A stretch of 5,426 bases of DNA from the NCBI GenBank assembly GCA_021767845.1, contig JAASSQ010000207.1, positions 1 through 5,426 of the forward strand, in the 5' to 3' direction. Positions 1 through 5,040 of this stretch are shown one piece after another. The notes under the pieces were generated by a model that ran no database searches, was not told the origin of the DNA, and saw nothing but the letters and a program-made list of their open reading frames with translations. This DNA is from Roseovarius sp. (GTDB taxonomy: Bacteria; Pseudomonadota; Alphaproteobacteria; Rhodobacterales; Rhodobacteraceae). Every line of letters starts with the position of its first letter. Positions within the stretch are counted from its first letter, which is position 1. The position numbers were made by a program, and so were the translations under genes.

Positions 1-394
1 CGATGCCTTTCCCGCGCTGCTGGTGGATTGGCAGATCAACGACCGCTGGAGTTTCGGCACGGGCAGCGGGCTGGCCGCGACGCGGGGGCCGGGGCTGCGG
101 CTGAGCTATGCCTATAGCGATGCGCTGGATCTCGGGCTTGGCGTGCGGCTGGAACAGTCGGAATTCCGGCTGGATGAGACCGGGCTTGCCCCCGGCGGCG
201 TGGGCGAGGACCGCAGCATCCCCGTCGTGATCTCGTTGGACTACAATCCCAATCCGGGTGTGTCGGTCAGCGGCTTTGTCGGCGCGGCCTTCGACGGGGA
301 ACTGACCGTCGAGGATGCACGCGGCGTGACGATCCGCAAGGAAAGCTATGACACGGCGCCGGTGGCGGGGCTGGCGGCGCGGCTGCGGTTCTGA
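1..394 (+). CDS. Outer-membrane beta-barrel protein, C-terminal fragment (5' end outside window)
   Basis: The frame is open from the left edge (first full codon at base 2) to a TGA at 392-394, giving about 130 C-terminal residues; the start lies outside the window. The protein alternates short stretches typical of transmembrane beta-strands (RLSYAYSD, LDLGLGVRLEQSEFRL, VSVSGFVGAAF, PVAGLAARLRF) with turns rich in Asp, Gly and Pro. It ends in Phe, as expected for a C-terminal strand recognised by the BAM complex. This points to an outer-membrane barrel protein, perhaps of the DUF6268-like group, but the exact family and any ligand cannot be told from the fragment. The GTG at 23 is an internal Val codon rather than a convincing start, because coding sequence continues upstream of it in frame. 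Confidence 0.7.
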   Translation, partial: DAFPALLVDWQINDRWSFGTGSGLAATRGPGLRLSYAYSDALDLGLGVRLEQSEFRLDETGLAPGGVGEDRSIPVVISLDYNPNPGVSVSGFVGAAFDGELTVEDARGVTIRKESYDTAPVAGLAARLRF

Positions 395-396
395 GG

Positions 397-418
397 CCGG
401 CTCGGCAGGGCGGGCCGG
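397..418 (+). terminator. Possible hairpin after the barrel gene
   Basis: Three bases after the TGA of the barrel gene, CCGGCTCG (397-404) can pair with CGGGCCGG (411-418). This makes an 8-bp stem with one G-U pair and a 6-base loop. No T tract follows, so it may act as a weak terminator or a 3' end protector. The position directly after a stop codon is the main support. Confidence 0.3.
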
Positions 419-436
419 AACGGATAGACTGGCGCC

Positions 437-1138
437 ATGTATGCCATCTCGCTGACCTCGATCCCGCCGCGCCTTGACCGGCTGGGGCCGTTGCTGGATG
501 CGCTTCTGGCGCAGCGGCCCGCCCCGGCGCGGGTGCTTCTGACCCTGCCGCGCCGCTATGCACGGTTTCCCGGCCCGGTCGTGCCCCCCGCCCTGCCCGA
601 CGCGGTCGAGATCCTGTGGCACGACACCGATCTTGGCCCGGCGACCAAGGCGCTGCCTGCGGCCCGCGCCCTGGCGGGGCGTGTCGATCGGCTGATCTGG
701 TGCGATGACGACTGGATCGCCGGGCCGGGCTGGGCGCGCGCCCTGATCGAGGCGGCGGGGCCGGATGAGGCGGCGACCGGACAGGGATTTTCCGTCGCGC
801 GGCTGGGGCGCGCGGGCGGCACAAGGGTGCTTGGCCACGTGGATATCGCGCAGGGGTTTTCGGGTGTTCTGGTGCGGCCCGAGTGGCTGACCGGGCCGGA
901 GGCCGAGCCGCCGCAGGCGGCCTGGGCGGTAGATGACATCTGGCTGTCAGGGATATTGGCGCGGCGGGGCATCGGGCTGCGCGATGTGCCCGCGGCGCGG
1001 CGCGCGCTGCGCCCGGCGTTTGACGATGGCCACGCCTTGCAGGATGCGATGATCGGCGGGCGCGACCGGCATGAGGCCAACGTCGCCTGTCTGGACGCGC
1101 TGCACGCGCGGTTCGGGATCTGGCCGGAGAGGTCTTGA
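437..1138 (+). CDS. GT-A-type glycosyltransferase-like protein
   Basis: This is a complete 233-aa cytoplasmic protein with no signal peptide or membrane segment. It starts with a hydrophobic beta-strand (YAISLTSIPPR, residues 2-12) typical of the nucleotide-sugar binding half of a GT-A fold. An Asp cluster in IWCDDDW (87-93) is the expected DxD-type metal and nucleotide-sugar site. A second acidic site, AVDDIWLSGIL (164-174), sits where GT2-like enzymes carry their catalytic base region, and the protein ends with RHEANVACLDAL and FGIW. I infer transfer of a sugar to an unknown acceptor; neither donor nor acceptor can be read from the sequence, and no polysaccharide or lipopolysaccharide genes flank it. 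The ATG at 437 is chosen because the conserved first strand begins immediately after it. No good Shine-Dalgarno is visible upstream. It lies 42 bases after the barrel gene on the same strand and converges on the DUF1150 gene. Confidence 0.72.
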   Translation: MYAISLTSIPPRLDRLGPLLDALLAQRPAPARVLLTLPRRYARFPGPVVPPALPDAVEILWHDTDLGPATKALPAARALAGRVDRLIWCDDDWIAGPGWARALIEAAGPDEAATGQGFSVARLGRAGGTRVLGHVDIAQGFSGVLVRPEWLTGPEAEPPQAAWAVDDIWLSGILARRGIGLRDVPAARRALRPAFDDGHALQDAMIGGRDRHEANVACLDALHARFGIWPERS

Positions 1139-1152
1139 CCGGCATCAGGGCC

Positions 1153-1171
1153 GCGCCCCGCTTCGGGGCGC
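1153..1171. terminator. Perfect hairpin between convergent genes
   Basis: GCGCCCCG (1153-1160) and CGGGGCGC (1164-1171) form a perfect 8-bp stem around a CTT loop. It is centred in the 61-base gap between the stop of the glycosyltransferase gene (+) and the stop of the DUF1150 gene (-), so it could serve both strands. There is no T run on either side, so it is a terminator-like structure and not a classical intrinsic terminator. Confidence 0.45.
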
Positions 1172-1199
1172 CGCCGTTCAGCGTTCGGTCAAAGCAGCA

Positions 1200-1427
1200 T
1201 CAGTGCACCGTCACCGGCGTCATGTTGTTCTGCCGCGCGAGGATGAAGGCCAGCCGCCGGTCGCGCACCAGCGCAAGGCGTTCGCCCTCGGCCGAATGGA
1301 GCGCATAAAGCGTCTCGCTGCCCATGGCCTGTTCGCGCATGTCCTCGGGAAGGTCCGCCACGTTCACGGGCCGGACATAAACGATGGCACGGCCCTCTTC
1401 GGCGCCGAAATCGTATCTGGTATCCAT
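1200..1427 (-). CDS. DUF1150 family small protein
   Basis: This 75-aa protein matches the DUF1150 family found in alphaproteobacteria, recognised from VYVRPVNVADLP (residues about 17-28), the ETLYALHSAEGERLALVRDR stretch and the final FILARQNNMTPVTVH. It is soluble, with no signal peptide or cysteines. The function of the family is unknown. The gene starts six bases after the stop of hsp20. Its Shine-Dalgarno AAGGGG is made of the last codons of hsp20, nine bases before the ATG, so the two are almost certainly one transcript and probably translationally coupled. This suggests a role in the heat or proteotoxic stress response alongside the small heat-shock protein, but that is inferred from position only. 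The length is normal for the family. Confidence 0.85.
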   Translation of the reverse strand: MDTRYDFGAEEGRAIVYVRPVNVADLPEDMREQAMGSETLYALHSAEGERLALVRDRRLAFILARQNNMTPVTVH

Positions 1428-1433
1428 GCTGTG

Positions 1434-1847
1434 TTACCCCTTGTTGATCTTGATCCTCTGCACCACGGTTTCGGGTTCGGCGCGGGTCAGGTCCACGTGC
1501 AGCAGGCCGTTTTCCATGATCGCCTCGCCCACCTCGACACCATCGGCCAGCACGAAGGAGCGCTGGAACTGGCGCGCGGCGATGCCGCGATGCAGATAGA
1601 CCCGGTGCTCGGCGTCGTCGCCCTGACGGCCCCGGATCACCAGTTGGCGGTCCTCGACCGTGATCGACAGGTCGTCCTCGGAGAAGCCGGCGACGGCCAG
1701 CGTGATCCGGTAGGAGGTGTCCGAGGTCTGTTCGATGTTGAAGGGGGGGTAGCCCTCGTTCCCGGATTTGGCGCTGCGTTCCAGCATCCGTTCCAGTTGC
1801 TCGAAGCCGAGCATATAAGGGTGCGACCCCAGTGACAGTTTCGTCAT
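1434..1847 (-). CDS. Small heat-shock protein, Hsp20/IbpA family
   Basis: This 137-aa ATP-independent holdase binds unfolding proteins in the cytoplasm and keeps them refoldable by DnaK and ClpB. Visible marks are the YPPFNIE entry to the alpha-crystallin domain (33-39), AVAGFSEDDLSI (51-62), LVIRG (69-73), the HRGIAARQFQRSFVLAD stretch (86-102), the conserved NGLLHVDL strand (113-120), and a C-terminal IKI (132-134) matching the I-x-I oligomerisation motif. The ATG at 1845-1847 is chosen over an in-frame TTG six codons upstream. The stretch between them holds a strong Shine-Dalgarno (GAAGGA, seven bases before this ATG), and the protein then begins MTKLSLGSHPYMLGFEQLER, usual for alphaproteobacterial members. 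It is first in a two-gene unit with DUF1150. The leader carries an RpoH-type promoter and a ROSE-like thermometer, so expression should rise sharply on heating. Confidence 0.93.
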   Translation of the reverse strand: MTKLSLGSHPYMLGFEQLERMLERSAKSGNEGYPPFNIEQTSDTSYRITLAVAGFSEDDLSITVEDRQLVIRGRQGDDAEHRVYLHRGIAARQFQRSFVLADGVEVGEAIMENGLLHVDLTRAEPETVVQRIKINKG

Positions 1848-1853
1848 CGGCAC

Positions 1854-1871
1854 GTCCTTCTGCAAAGCGAC
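1854..1871 (-). promoter_or_regulatory. ROSE-like RNA thermometer hairpin masking the hsp20 ribosome binding site
   Basis: On the minus strand the RNA reads GUCGCUUUGCAGAAGGAC just before hsp20. GUC pairs with GAC and CUUU pairs with GAAG (one G-U pair) around a GCA loop, leaving one unpaired G between the two helices. The Shine-Dalgarno AAGGA is fully inside the stem, opposite UCGCU. ROSE thermometers of alphaproteobacterial small heat-shock genes are defined by a UYGCU motif facing the Shine-Dalgarno with a bulged or mispaired G, and this fits exactly. The expected effect is translation blocked at low temperature and opened on heating. A second upstream stem is possible, GCCGG (1896-1892) with CCGGC (1883-1879). 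This is a reading by eye; no folding energy was computed. Confidence 0.72.
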
Positions 1872-1909
1872 AGTCCTTGCCGGGCCCCGTTCCGGCGACC
1901 CGACAGGGC

Positions 1910-1940
1910 AAATATGGGGGCGCCGCGCGGCCCGCGCAAG
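1910..1940 (-). promoter_or_regulatory. RpoH (sigma-32) type heat-shock promoter for hsp20
   Basis: Reading the minus strand, CTTGCGC (1940-1934) is followed after 14 bases by CCCCATAT (1919-1912). This matches the heat-shock consensus CTTGAAA, an 11-16 base spacer and CCCCATNT, with the CTTG and CCCCATNT cores intact. The predicted start near 1905 gives a leader of about 58 bases, which holds the thermometer hairpin. Alphaproteobacterial RpoH sites often use CTTG and a C-rich -10, consistent with this. Confidence 0.7.
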
Positions 1941-1944
1941 GGCT

Positions 1945-1972
1945 TTGCCATGCGGCCCAAAACGGGTATCTT
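1945..1972 (+). promoter_or_regulatory. Candidate sigma-70 promoter for the DUF465 gene
   Basis: TTGCCA (1945-1950) matches the -35 consensus at five of six bases. It is followed after 16 bases by TATCTT (1967-1972), which matches the -10 consensus at four of six. A start near 1979 would give a leader of about 27 bases before the DUF465 ATG. It stands back to back with the heat-shock promoter on the other strand. This is a consensus match only. Confidence 0.42.
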
Positions 1973-2005
1973 CATGGCCTCTGGCCCCGATAAGGAATCA
2001 CGCAG

Positions 2006-2230
2006 ATGAACGCCTTCACCGATCTGTCCATGAAGTCGGACGAAGTGCTGCGCGTCGAGCTTGAGGAATTCCGCCGCCAGCATCACGACCTGGACCAGGC
2101 GATCACCGCACTGCAGGACCGCGGCTCGAGCGATCCGCTGACCATCAAGCGGCTGAAAAAGCAGAAACTTCAGATCAAGGACCGGATCGCCTATATCGAG
2201 GACCGGCTCTACCCCGACATCATCGCCTGA
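2006..2230 (+). CDS. YdcH/DUF465 family small helical protein
   Basis: This 74-aa soluble protein is of the DUF465 (YdcH-like) family. It reads as two amphipathic helices joined by a short turn. The first covers about residues 9-38 (SDEVLRVELEEFRRQHHDLD and the following ALQD), the turn is GSSDPLTI, and the second covers about residues 47-68, with the family core LKKQKLQIKDRI. Members form antiparallel helical hairpins; their cellular role is not established. The ATG is preceded by AAGGA nine bases upstream, a good ribosome binding site. It is divergent from hsp20 and lies 62 bases before purE. Length is normal for the family. Nothing links it mechanistically to purine synthesis beyond adjacency. 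Confidence 0.88.
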   Translation: MNAFTDLSMKSDEVLRVELEEFRRQHHDLDQAITALQDRGSSDPLTIKRLKKQKLQIKDRIAYIEDRLYPDIIA

Positions 2231-2236
2231 CCCCGA

Positions 2237-2264
2237 TTGCGTCGCGGCGCGTGACAGGTATAGT
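2237..2264 (+). promoter_or_regulatory. Candidate sigma-70 promoter for purEK
   Basis: TTGCGT (2237-2242), a 16-base spacer and TATAGT (2259-2264) resemble a sigma-70 promoter; the -10 matches the consensus at five of six bases. A transcript starting near 2271 would have a leader of about 22 bases and would exclude the GTG at 2251 as the purE start, agreeing with the ATG at 2293. No purine repressor operator or riboswitch is recognisable in so short a leader. Confidence 0.5.
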
Positions 2265-2292
2265 GCGCGCTCCAAACGCGAGGGCCATTGAT

Positions 2293-2784
2293 ATGGGCAA
2301 GGTCAAAACGGGCATCATCATGGGCAGCCAGTCGGATTGGCCGACCATGCGCGCCGCCGCCGAGATCCTGGACGAGCTGGAGGTGCCCTTCGAGGCGCGG
2401 ATCGTCTCGGCGCACCGCACGCCGGACCGGCTGTGGGAGTATGGCCGCACCGCCGCCGAGCGGGGCTTGCAGGTCATCATCGCGGGCGCGGGCGGTGCGG
2501 CGCACCTGCCCGGCATGATGGCCTCGAAGACCCGCGTGCCGGTGATCGGCGTGCCGGTTCAGACCAGGGCCCTGTCGGGCGTGGACAGCCTCTATTCCAT
2601 CGTCCAGATGCCCAAGGGCTATCCCGTGGCCACCATGGCGATCGGCGCCGCGGGCGCGGCCAATGCCGGGCTGATGGCGGCGGCGATCCTGGCCAATGGC
2701 GACCCGTCGCTGGCGCAGCGCCTCGATGACTGGCGCACCGCCCTGTCCGCCTCCATTCCTGATGAGCCGCAAGATGACGACTGA
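2293..2784 (+). CDS. purE: N5-carboxyaminoimidazole ribonucleotide mutase (class I PurE)
   Basis: PurE converts N5-CAIR to CAIR in de novo purine synthesis, moving the carboxyl group from N5 to C4 of the imidazole. The protein has 163 aa. Visible motifs are the phosphate-binding GSQSDW (residues 11-16), SAHRTPD (39-45) with His41 matching the catalytic His45 of E. coli PurE, GAGGAAHLPGM, PVIGVPV, and the SIVQMPKGYPVAT stretch. The presence of purK directly downstream fits the bacterial two-step class I type rather than the AIR carboxylase type. The ATG at 2293 is preceded by GAGGG eight bases upstream and gives the usual N-terminus; a GTG at 2251 in the same frame would add 14 unconserved residues. 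The C-terminus is short and acidic (DEPQDDD), and its last codons overlap the start of purK. Confidence 0.96.
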   Translation: MGKVKTGIIMGSQSDWPTMRAAAEILDELEVPFEARIVSAHRTPDRLWEYGRTAAERGLQVIIAGAGGAAHLPGMMASKTRVPVIGVPVQTRALSGVDSLYSIVQMPKGYPVATMAIGAAGAANAGLMAAAILANGDPSLAQRLDDWRTALSASIPDEPQDDD

Positions 2785-3850
2785 TCCCCTGACCACCGGC
2801 GCCACCATCGGCATCCTGGGCGGCGGGCAGCTTGGCCGGATGCTGGCGGTTGCCGCCGCGCGCCTTGGCTTCAAGACCTGCGTGTTCGAGCCGGGCGGCG
2901 ATTGCCCGGCCAGCCACGTGTCGAATTTCCATTTCAAGGCCGACTACGAGGACGAGGCGGCGTTGGAGACATTCGCCGCCGCCGTGGACGTGGTGACCTA
3001 TGAATTCGAGAACATCCCCACCTCGGCGCTGGACGTGCTGGACCGGCTGGGCAAGCCCGTGCGCCCCGGCCGCGCCGCCCTGCGCGTGAGCCAGGACCGG
3101 CTGACGGAAAAGGCGTTCCTGTCGAATCTCGGCCTGACGACCGCGCCGTTCGCCGCCGTGGACGACAAGGTGGACCTGGCCGAGGCGGCCGAGGAGATCG
3201 GCCTGCCCGCGATCCTGAAGACCCGGCGCTTCGGCTATGACGGCAAGGGCCAGGCGCGGATCGCGACCGAGGCCGACGCCGAGCAGGCATTGGCCGACAT
3301 GGCGGGCCAGCCCGCGATCCTGGAAGGGGTCGTGGCGTTCAGCCACGAGGTGTCGGTGATCGGCGCGCGAAACGCCGCCGGCGACGTGGCCTGTTTCGAC
3401 CCCGGCGAGAACGTGCACGAGGGCGGTATCCTGCGCACCACCACCGTGCCCGCGCGGCTGAGCGCGGCGCAGCGCACCGACGCGGTCCTGCTGACCGGGC
3501 AGATCCTGAACAAGCTGGATTACGTGGGCGTCATGGGGGTGGAGCTGTTCGTCACGGCCCAAGGGCTGGTGGTGAACGAGATCGCCCCGCGCGTGCACAA
3601 TTCCGGGCACTGGACACAGCAGGGCTGCGCCATCGACCAGTTCGAGCAGCATATCCGCGCCGTGGCGGGCTGGCCCTTGGGCGATGGCAGCCGCTATGCC
3701 GACGTGGTGATGGAGAACCTGATCGGCGAGGACGTGGAACGCATCCCGCAGATCGCCAAGGAGGCGGGCGCGTCGATCCATCTGTACGGCAAGGCCGAGG
3801 TCAAGCCGGGGCGCAAGATGGGGCATGTGAACCGCGTGACGCGCGGCTGA
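2774..3850 (+). CDS. purK: N5-carboxyaminoimidazole ribonucleotide synthase (PurK)
   Basis: PurK is the ATP-grasp enzyme that uses ATP and bicarbonate to carboxylate AIR to N5-CAIR, the substrate of PurE. The predicted protein has 358 aa, full family length. Motifs in order are the glycine-rich ATIGILGGGQLGRML (10-24), FEPGGDCPASHV (38-49), TYEFENIP (75-82), ATP-grasp ILKTRRFGYDGKGQ (147-160), SHEVSVIGAR (190-199), FDPGENVHEGGILRTTTVPA (208-227), and the metal and substrate region NEIAPRVHNSGHWTQQG (268-284). The ATG at 2774 is preferred because MTTDPL...GATIGILGGG is the usual start in this group; an in-frame ATG at 2762 would add only MSRK. Either way the gene overlaps the end of purE (11 or 23 bases), so the pair is one operon, probably translationally coupled. 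No residue needed for activity appears missing. Confidence 0.95.
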   Translation: MTTDPLTTGATIGILGGGQLGRMLAVAAARLGFKTCVFEPGGDCPASHVSNFHFKADYEDEAALETFAAAVDVVTYEFENIPTSALDVLDRLGKPVRPGRAALRVSQDRLTEKAFLSNLGLTTAPFAAVDDKVDLAEAAEEIGLPAILKTRRFGYDGKGQARIATEADAEQALADMAGQPAILEGVVAFSHEVSVIGARNAAGDVACFDPGENVHEGGILRTTTVPARLSAAQRTDAVLLTGQILNKLDYVGVMGVELFVTAQGLVVNEIAPRVHNSGHWTQQGCAIDQFEQHIRAVAGWPLGDGSRYADVVMENLIGEDVERIPQIAKEAGASIHLYGKAEVKPGRKMGHVNRVTRG

Positions 3851-3882
3851 CCCGGCCCTTGCACTGATCCGCAGCGCGGCTT

Positions 3883-3918
3883 GGGGGCCCTGCCCCCGCC
3901 GCGGCCCTGCGGGCCGCG
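3883..3918. terminator. Tandem GC hairpins after purK
   Basis: GGGGGC (3883-3888) pairs with GCCCCC (3892-3897) around CCT, and CGCGGCCC (3900-3907) pairs with GGGCCGCG (3911-3918) around TGC. Both stems are perfect, with 6 and 8 bp. They sit in the 109-base gap between purK (+) and the DUF3179 gene (-), so they may stop or protect transcripts from both sides. There is no T tract, so termination is inferred from position. Confidence 0.45.
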
Positions 3919-3950
3919 ACTCCCCCGGGATATTTCCGAACAGAAGAAGG
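3883..3950. repeat. Probable dispersed intergenic repeat of Rhodobacteraceae type
   Basis: The two GC hairpins are followed by TCCCCCGGGATATTT and CAGAAGAAG (3921-3950). I remember this combination, a GC hairpin leading into GGGATATTT and a CAGAAGAAG tail, as recurring between genes and near gene ends in many Rhodobacteraceae genomes. Only one copy lies in this window, so the repeat nature rests on memory and not on what is visible here. The AT-containing GATATTT stands out in otherwise very GC-rich DNA. Confidence 0.45.
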
Positions 3951-3959
3951 CGGGGGCGG

Positions 3960-4946
3960 CTACTCGCCCAGCATCCACTGCCCGTCGGGCCAGAAGGCGT
4001 GGAAGGCGAAGGCGAAGAGCACGTCATGCGGCACGTCACGGCCCTGCGCGTCGCGGACGCGCACCGCGCCGACCTCGCGGCCTTCCGCGATCCGGTCGGT
4101 ATCCAGCGCCGAGGCGTGGCCGGCGGCCCATGCGATCGTGACACCGGCCTCGGACACGCCGCCTTCGCGGCGCACACGCGTCAGCGGCCAGGCCCGGTCG
4201 CCCACCCGCACCACCCGCTCCAGCGGCACGATGCCGTGCGGCGGGGCCTCGCCCGAGTAGAGAAAGGGCCGCGCCGCGCTGTCATAGCCGCGATAGGGGT
4301 TGCGCCCGTAGTCGCGCGCGTAATCCGGCTCTGCCATGACGCGGCCGTTGGGATGGCGGTTGCGGAAGGCTTCCCAGCTTTCCATCCACGCGGGGCGTTG
4401 CGTGAGCGCGGTGCCAGTCAGGTCGCCGACGATCGCCTCGCCCACCGCCTGTTGCCACCAGCTTTCGGTCTGGCGGTCATACATGATCATGTCCGAGTGC
4501 CGCAGCTTGCCCGAGACGCCGAAGTCCAGCACGCCGTGGCGGGTGCGGCGGTCGAAGACCATCGCGGAATTGCACAGCGGGCAGAAGGTGACGGCCACGG
4601 GCACGCCGCCCACCGTGTCGTTCACGATTTCGTGCCAGGTGAGGTAGCGGATGGGATAGGCCCGTGGGGCGGCGCCGTCGATGTCCACGGTGATGACGGG
4701 TTCGCGTGCGCCGAGGCCGGTCTTTTCGGCCACCGGGACGAAGGCAGGGGCGCTGAGCGCCGGGATGCCATCCTTGGGCGGGCCGCCCGAGATGATCTCG
4801 GACCAGGTGTCCACGCTGGTCGTGGTGAAATCGGTGCGCGGCCATTCGTGTTTCCAGAAAGACGGGTCGGCGGCGGCCATCTGGGCGATGAGCGCCAGCG
4901 CGGCGGCGATCAGCAGGGTGAGGCGGGGCAGGGTCAGGCGGGGCAT
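3960..4946 (-). CDS. Exported DUF3179 domain protein
   Basis: This 328-aa protein of the DUF3179 family has no established biochemical role. Residues 1-26 form a Sec signal peptide: Arg-containing start (MPRLTLPR), hydrophobic core LLIAAALALIAQ, and a likely cut after AAA before DPSF, so it should act in the periplasm. Family marks are YLTWHEIVND (101-110), VTFCPLCNSAMVFDR (119-133) with a CxxC pair at Cys122 and Cys125, DFGVSGKLRHSDMIMYDRQT (141-160), ESWWQQAVGEAIVG (161-174) and NPYRGYD (216-222). The CxxC next to conserved His and Trp suggests a metal, heme or redox site, but this is inference. The ATG at 4944-4946 has GGAGG six bases upstream and gives the signal peptide directly; in-frame ATGs further upstream only add a proline- and arginine-rich stretch. 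It lies 94 bases after the DUF4336 gene on the same strand and converges on purK. Confidence 0.88.
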   Translation of the reverse strand: MPRLTLPRLTLLIAAALALIAQMAAADPSFWKHEWPRTDFTTTSVDTWSEIISGGPPKDGIPALSAPAFVPVAEKTGLGAREPVITVDIDGAAPRAYPIRYLTWHEIVNDTVGGVPVAVTFCPLCNSAMVFDRRTRHGVLDFGVSGKLRHSDMIMYDRQTESWWQQAVGEAIVGDLTGTALTQRPAWMESWEAFRNRHPNGRVMAEPDYARDYGRNPYRGYDSAARPFLYSGEAPPHGIVPLERVVRVGDRAWPLTRVRREGGVSEAGVTIAWAAGHASALDTDRIAEGREVGAVRVRDAQGRDVPHDVLFAFAFHAFWPDGQWMLGE

Positions 4947-5007
4947 GGCGGGCCTCCGGGAAGGACGGGGTCCCATGATGCCTGCCCCCGGCCCGTCCGC
5001 AAACCCC

Positions 5008-5035
5008 GTCACACGGCAAAGTGACGCGCCGTGTG
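5008..5035 (-). promoter_or_regulatory. Nested inverted repeats downstream of the DUF4336 gene
   Basis: CACACGGC (5010-5017) and GCCGTGTG (5028-5035) form a perfect 8-bp stem with a 10-base loop, five bases after the DUF4336 stop on the minus strand. A second, mutually exclusive stem is possible between GTCAC (5008-5012) and GTGAC (5021-5025). No T tract follows. It may be a weak terminator, a transcript-processing stem, or a binding site for a dimeric regulator ahead of the DUF3179 gene. Confidence 0.4.
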
Positions 5036-5040
5036 CGGGC

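Noticed and set aside
267..1145. A 292-codon open frame on the minus strand
   Set aside because: It is antisense to the barrel and glycosyltransferase genes and composed mostly of Arg, Ala and Pro, as expected for a shadow frame.
1071..1835. A 254-codon open frame on the plus strand opposite hsp20 and DUF1150
   Set aside because: Both minus-strand genes are firm family matches with good ribosome binding sites. The plus frame is the complement pattern of those codons and has no domain.
1848..1865. In-frame TTG start extending Hsp20 by six residues (MQKDVP)
   Set aside because: Those codons contain the Shine-Dalgarno for the ATG at 1847 and the thermometer stem, and a TTG start there has no ribosome binding site of its own.
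2477..4177. A 566-codon open frame on the minus strand
   Set aside because: It lies opposite purE, purK and the end of the DUF3179 gene, which all have clear family motifs. Its translation is low-complexity Arg, Ala, Gly and His text typical of shadow frames in GC-rich DNA.
4947..5007. A sigma-70 promoter for the DUF3179 gene (TTGCGG with a CATCAT-like box)
   Set aside because: The -10 match is too poor to support a separate promoter; transcription could equally come from upstream of the DUF4336 gene.
3999..5024. A 341-codon open frame on the plus strand
   Set aside because: It is antisense to the DUF3179 gene, which has a signal peptide, ribosome binding site and family motifs. The plus frame shows no recognisable domain.
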